Positions 60,533 through 64,000 of a stretch of 64,000 bases of DNA are shown piece by piece (position 1 is the first letter of the stretch; each line of letters begins with the position of its first letter). The stretch is from Eulemur rufifrons (Eukaryota; Chordata; Mammalia; Primates; Lemuridae): the NCBI RefSeq assembly GCF_041146395.1, contig NC_090986.1, forward strand, positions 41,700,001 through 41,764,000, read 5' to 3'. The notes beneath the pieces were generated by a model. The model saw only the letters and a list, made by a program, of their open reading frames with translations. It made no database searches and had not been told where the DNA came from. The translations under genes were made by a program, and so were the position numbers.

Positions 60533-61127
60533 AATTCAGGACCACCCCCCACCCCAACTTCTTATGTAAAGGAGAAAGTGAAGGCCTCAGGCATCTATGA
60601 AGAACTGGCCCCAGGGGTCATCCATTAAGGAAATTCCTTACTCACCTCCCATATGCAAGGCCATACAAACTGTACCTTTAGGTCTGCAGGCTATGTTTAG
60701 CTCCTAAAGACAAAAGTCTGTTCCAATTTCACACTAATAATGAATTATAAGTTTATATTTACACTTGCAGAACAGAGACAAGACAGGATCAGACATTCTT
60801 CCACCTACCCAGAGATATCTACATAATTGATGCTTCTTTCACCTCCTTTTTCTGTACTAACATTTACCTTATCTCATGTAAAATGTAGACTTTCCTGAGT
60901 CTCTCAAGAATGTAATCATTTTGTCTCACTACTGCCTCCCATACTCACCTTTTTTCTTTCTGTATGCCTTTAAGTGCTGGACCTTCCAAATTCCCCTTTG
61001 GAAAAACAGCAACAGCTGTGTCTGTGGTTTGTGTTTTTCCTGGGCACATCCTCAGCTTTGGCTTAATAAACCTCCATCAATTGGGATTTTTGCTTCAGTC
61101 ACTTATTTTGAGTCAACATCCTATCTT
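60533..61127 (+). mobile_element. ERV1-like solo LTR inside L1
   Basis: About 595 bases absent from L1. It starts near 'GAAAATTAAATTCAGGACC', has an AATAAA at 61063 followed by 'CCTCCATCAATTGGGATTTTTG' (in part) and 'CAGTCACTTATTTTGAGTC', and ends 'AACA'. This is an LTR U3-R-U5 layout reminiscent of MER4/MER66-group LTRs. L1 sequence matches on both sides (…'ATTACCTTAT' then 'TATCTTTTTAATAATGG'…). The exact TSD is unclear. Confidence 0.7.
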
Positions 61128-62562
61128 TTTAATAATGGCATGATCTGCAATATCCTTTATTTCTTTCCAGATATTGGTGATTTGTGTCATCTTTCTCCTT
61201 TTATTAAGTTTTATTTTGTTTTTTATTGACACATAATAATTGTACATATTTATTTTTGTCAATCTTACTAGGGTTTTAACAATTTTACTGATATTTTAAG
61301 AACTACTGTTTAATTGATTTCCTTTATTGCTTTTCCATTTTCAATTTTATTGATTTTTAATATTTTCTTTATTTCTCTCCTTCTACTTGTTTTTGGTTTA
61401 TATTTTTTCTTTTAGGTAAGAACTTAGATTTTTAATTTAAGGCAGTTTCTTATTTCTAATACAGACGTTTAATGCTGTAAGTCTCCCTCTTGGCAATGCT
61501 TTAGCAACAATACAACAATATGTTGTATTTTTGCTTTCTTTTAATTTTATGTACTTTAAAAATTTTTTCTTTATAAACTTCCTCTTTGACTCATAGCTTA
61601 TTTAGAAATGTGTTGTTTAAATTTTCACATATTTAGAAATTTTACTATTCTCTCTCTGTTATTGATTTCTTTGATTTCACATAATCGGAGAACATATTCT
61701 GCATAATTTTAATTTTTTTTGGTTGACTTTATGACCAAAATATGGTCTTAGTTGGTGACTGTTCCATGGGTGCTTGAAAAAAATATTTATTCTGCTGTCA
61801 TTGGGTGGAGAATCTGTCTGTGTCCATTAGATTCTGTTGGTTGATTGTGTCATTCAGAGATCCTATATCTTTGCAAATTTACTGTTTAGTAATTTAATTG
61901 CTTTCTGGGAGGAGGATGTTGAAAGTCTCCAACTATAATTGTGGATTTGTCCATTTTCCCATTCAGCTTTCCCAGTTTTTGTTTCATGTATTTTGAGGCT
62001 CTGTTCTTTGGTGGATACCCATATAGAATTTTTATGTTTTCCTCCTGTATTGATCCTTGCATCATTATGTAATTTCCTTCTTTGGCTTTAGTCATTCTCT
62101 TTGCTCTGTGATCTATTTTTTGAAATGTTAATATAGCACTCTTGCTTTTTAAATTAATGATTTTATCAGATAACATTTTTTATCCTTTTATTTTCAATAA
62201 ACATGTCATTGAATTTGAAGCAAGTTTATTGTAAACAACATATATTGGGTTATTTTAAAAAATTCACTCTGCCAACTACTGTCTTTTGTTTAGTACACTT
62301 AGACCATTTACAGGTAAGGTAATATTGATATGTGAGTTCTTCAGTCTGCCATATTAATATATTTTGGTTTTTTCTCCCCTCTTGTTCTTTTTCCTTTGTT
62401 TCTCTTTTTTGCTTTCTGCAGATTACTTGAATTTTTTTTAGGGTGTGATCTTGATTTATTCATAGTGTTTCTGACTAACTCTTTGTATAGTTTTCATAGT
62501 GGTTGCTTTGAGTATTATGATGTATAGATATGGTATATCACAATTTATTGGCATGGAAAAGA
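61128..62562 (-). mobile_element. Ancient L1, reverse, ORF2 region
   Basis: Continues the L1: 'TTTTGGTTGACTTTATGACC', 'TGAAAGTCTCCAACTATAATT' (in part), 'TTTTTGTTTCATGTATTTTG', 'TTAGTACACTTAGACCATTT' and 'TAGTGGTTGCTTTGAGTATT'. It includes the coding relic at 61886-62176. Confidence 0.88.
61886..62176 (-). pseudogene. L1 ORF2 endonuclease-domain relic
   Basis: A 96-codon open stretch on the minus strand. Its text (KEGNYIMMQGSIQEENIKIL, YGYPPKNRASKYMKQKLGKL, MDKSTIIVGDFQHPP) lines up with the L1 ORF2 N-terminal APE-type endonuclease, around the conserved I-V-G-D-F-N motif. Here the Asn is replaced by Gln. It is a fragment of a dead LINE and does not encode a cellular gene. Confidence 0.85.
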
Positions 62563-62565
62563 AAA

Positions 62566-62860
62566 TGTTCCACTTCCTGGCCCCATGATGTGTATGTCCT
62601 AATCCTTAAAACTTGTGAATACTATACATGGAAAAAGAGACTTTGTATATGTGATTAAGATAAGAATATTGAGGTTGGATGATTATCCTGGATTATCTGG
62701 GTGGCCTGATGTAATCACAGTGTTATAATAAGGGGAGGCAGAGTAGAAAGGGATATGATGATGGAAGCAGTAGTGGGAGAGTCAGATAGAGATTTAGAGA
62801 TGCTATGCTCCTGGCTTTGAAAGTGGAGAAAGAGGCCAGTAGCCAAGGAATGCAATTATA
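62566..62860 (+). mobile_element. MLT1-type MaLR LTR, 3'-truncated, in L1
   Basis: Forward LTR: 'TGTTCCACTTCCTGGCCCC', 'ATGTCCTAATCCTTAAAAC', 'TATGTGATTAAGATAAG', 'GATTATCCTGGATTATCTG', 'GATGTAATCACAGTG' and 'CAGTAGCCAAGGAATGC'. The 3' third of the LTR is missing. Confidence 0.85.
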
Positions 62861-63714
62861 TCCTGGAAATTTTGTCCATTATGTTAGGAGTCTCTGGGTC
62901 CTAATTAAATCTTTTATTTTAGCAAGCTGTTTAACATGTTAACATGTTTAAATGTTTAACATGCAGATCCCACCCTACTTTTTCAGGTGGTTGTTAAAAT
63001 GACAGCTCAATATTCAGAGGCTTTGCAGTGCTAGTTTTGGTCTGCATGAGTTGTCTTTTGATGCTCCCACTAGTACCTGCTGGTGCTGGCTGAGAGGACA
63101 GAAAAAATTTTCCCAGGCTGGGCTACTAGGTGCCCCTACATAGAGCAGGGGAGTCTTAGGCCTGGGTGGGGGAGTTGGGGGGGGTGTCAGTGAGATTTAT
63201 ACTATACCCCTTGCTGTGCCTGCATCTCTCTTCCAGTCTTCCTGGGTATCTCTGGTATCTCTCAGTGAGGGAGGAGAGTCTTAGGCCCAGAGAGTAAAGA
63301 GATCAGTTCCCTTCCCTGGGCCATTTGTTAGTGAGGCTCCTGATGGATCCCCCTTTCCAGTTCTGGTTTCAACCTAATGTTGTCAGAGAGGCTCCTGCTC
63401 AGTCAGGGGAAGAAGGCACCAAGGTTGGCTTTAGCAGTTAGTTTGTGATCCAAAAACACTAGGTCTTGGTGACTTTCAAATTTTGTTGGGGAAGTGAGGA
63501 GGCACACAACACCCTGCCGCAATGTTGATCCTCTAGTCTTGGGGTTCTAAACAAGTTTGCGTTCTACTTACCATCTTTGAGGGTTCTCTTTTTGCTGTCT
63601 ATTGTATTATTTCCAGGGTTTATAGTGTTTAGCAGGAAAGAACAGGGAGAAGTAGGTCTGTGCCTTCTTGTCCAGACTGGTAGTCACTGTTCAACTTTTG
63701 GTAATACCAAAGTG
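62861..63714 (-). mobile_element. Probable ancient L1 upstream region, reverse
   Basis: A moderately GC-rich stretch with 'TTTTGGTCTGCATGAGTTG', 'GAGATTTATACTATACCCC', 'GTCAGAGAGGCTCCTGCTC' and 'CAATGTTGATCCTCTAGTC'. I associate this series with the non-ORF2 part of old L1 copies, consistent with the reverse L1 to its left. No gene is seen. The family call is tentative. Confidence 0.4.
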
Positions 63715-64000
63715 GTTTTTCCCAGGCCCTGAGGGAGGGACTACAATATTTGGGGAACTGGAAGAAGGTATCTGAAGAGCAATGAACTAGGGAGTATGGA
63801 TTGAGATTAAGTTGGAGAAATAAGAAGGGTCACGTCATGCAAAAACAATGCTAAGGAGTTGAGGTTTTAGTCTAGGTGCAGTGAGAAACCATGTAAGATT
63901 TTAAGCAATGGAATGACTTGATCCATTTTGAATTTTAGAATGATCATTTCAGTTTCTATGTGGAAAAGAGATGTCAGGGCTTAAGAGTGGAAATATTGAG
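63715..64000 (-). mobile_element. L2 LINE, reverse, cut by window edge
   Basis: Contains 'GAAACCATGTAAGATTTTAAG' (in part), 'CAATGGAATGACTTGATCC' and 'AGAATGATCATTTCAGTTTC', the reverse complement of L2 ORF2 DNA as in 44108-44357. Confidence 0.55.

Overview
The window looks like non-coding DNA from a primate, most likely a strepsirrhine (lemur-type) genome. The clearest evidence is the Alu elements. At least two (26440-26774 and 33869-34217) carry 'GAGCAAGAGCGAGACCC' in the left arm. They also carry an extra A-rich block (…AGAAATTATATGGCC…) before the right arm, which I associate with lemur-lineage Alus and not human ones. I see no protein-coding gene, splice-structured exon set, tRNA, snRNA or CRISPR array that I can support. 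All longer open frames are inside repeats or have no recognisable domain.

Layout. 1-6.1 kb: two LTR-like elements, an Alu with clear target-site duplications, L2 pieces, and a stack of MIR and MER5-type hAT elements. 6.1-12.9 kb: mostly unique AT-rich DNA, with one Alu and two stretches that could be conserved non-coding elements. 12.9-15.6 kb: a decayed hAT transposase on the minus strand abutting an L2 3' half on the plus strand. 15.6-24.5 kb: MER20-like hAT, L1, L2 and MaLR LTR copies, including an LTR nested in an L1. 24.5-31.2 kb: L2 and MER5 pieces, a lemur-type Alu inside a MER5A, an MLT1 LTR inside an L2, a palindromic repeat and an AluJ-like copy. 31.2-33.4 kb: the most GC- and CpG-rich part, with a good CTCF-type motif, followed by a perfect 32-bp inverted repeat. 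33.4-41.1 kb: Alu, L1 3' ends, microsatellites and unique DNA. 41.18-43.54 kb: a nearly complete Tigger1 DNA transposon with a broken transposase. 43.6-45 kb: an L2 broken by a twin-primed L1 and by an MLT1 LTR. 46-64 kb: L1, L2, MIR, ERV-type LTRs, one 5'-truncated Alu with an odd 3' tail, and an L1 ORF2 fossil on the minus strand.

No genes work together here. The window is a record of successive insertions: L2 and MIR first, then hAT, Tigger and MaLR, then L1 and Alu. Candidate function is limited to the CpG-rich patch with its CTCF-type site near 32.8 kb, a second CTCF-type site near 3.0 kb, and unverified candidate conserved elements. Family names come from recognising consensus features by eye; no repeat search was run. 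Most boundaries are good to about 10-30 bases, except where target-site duplications fix them.
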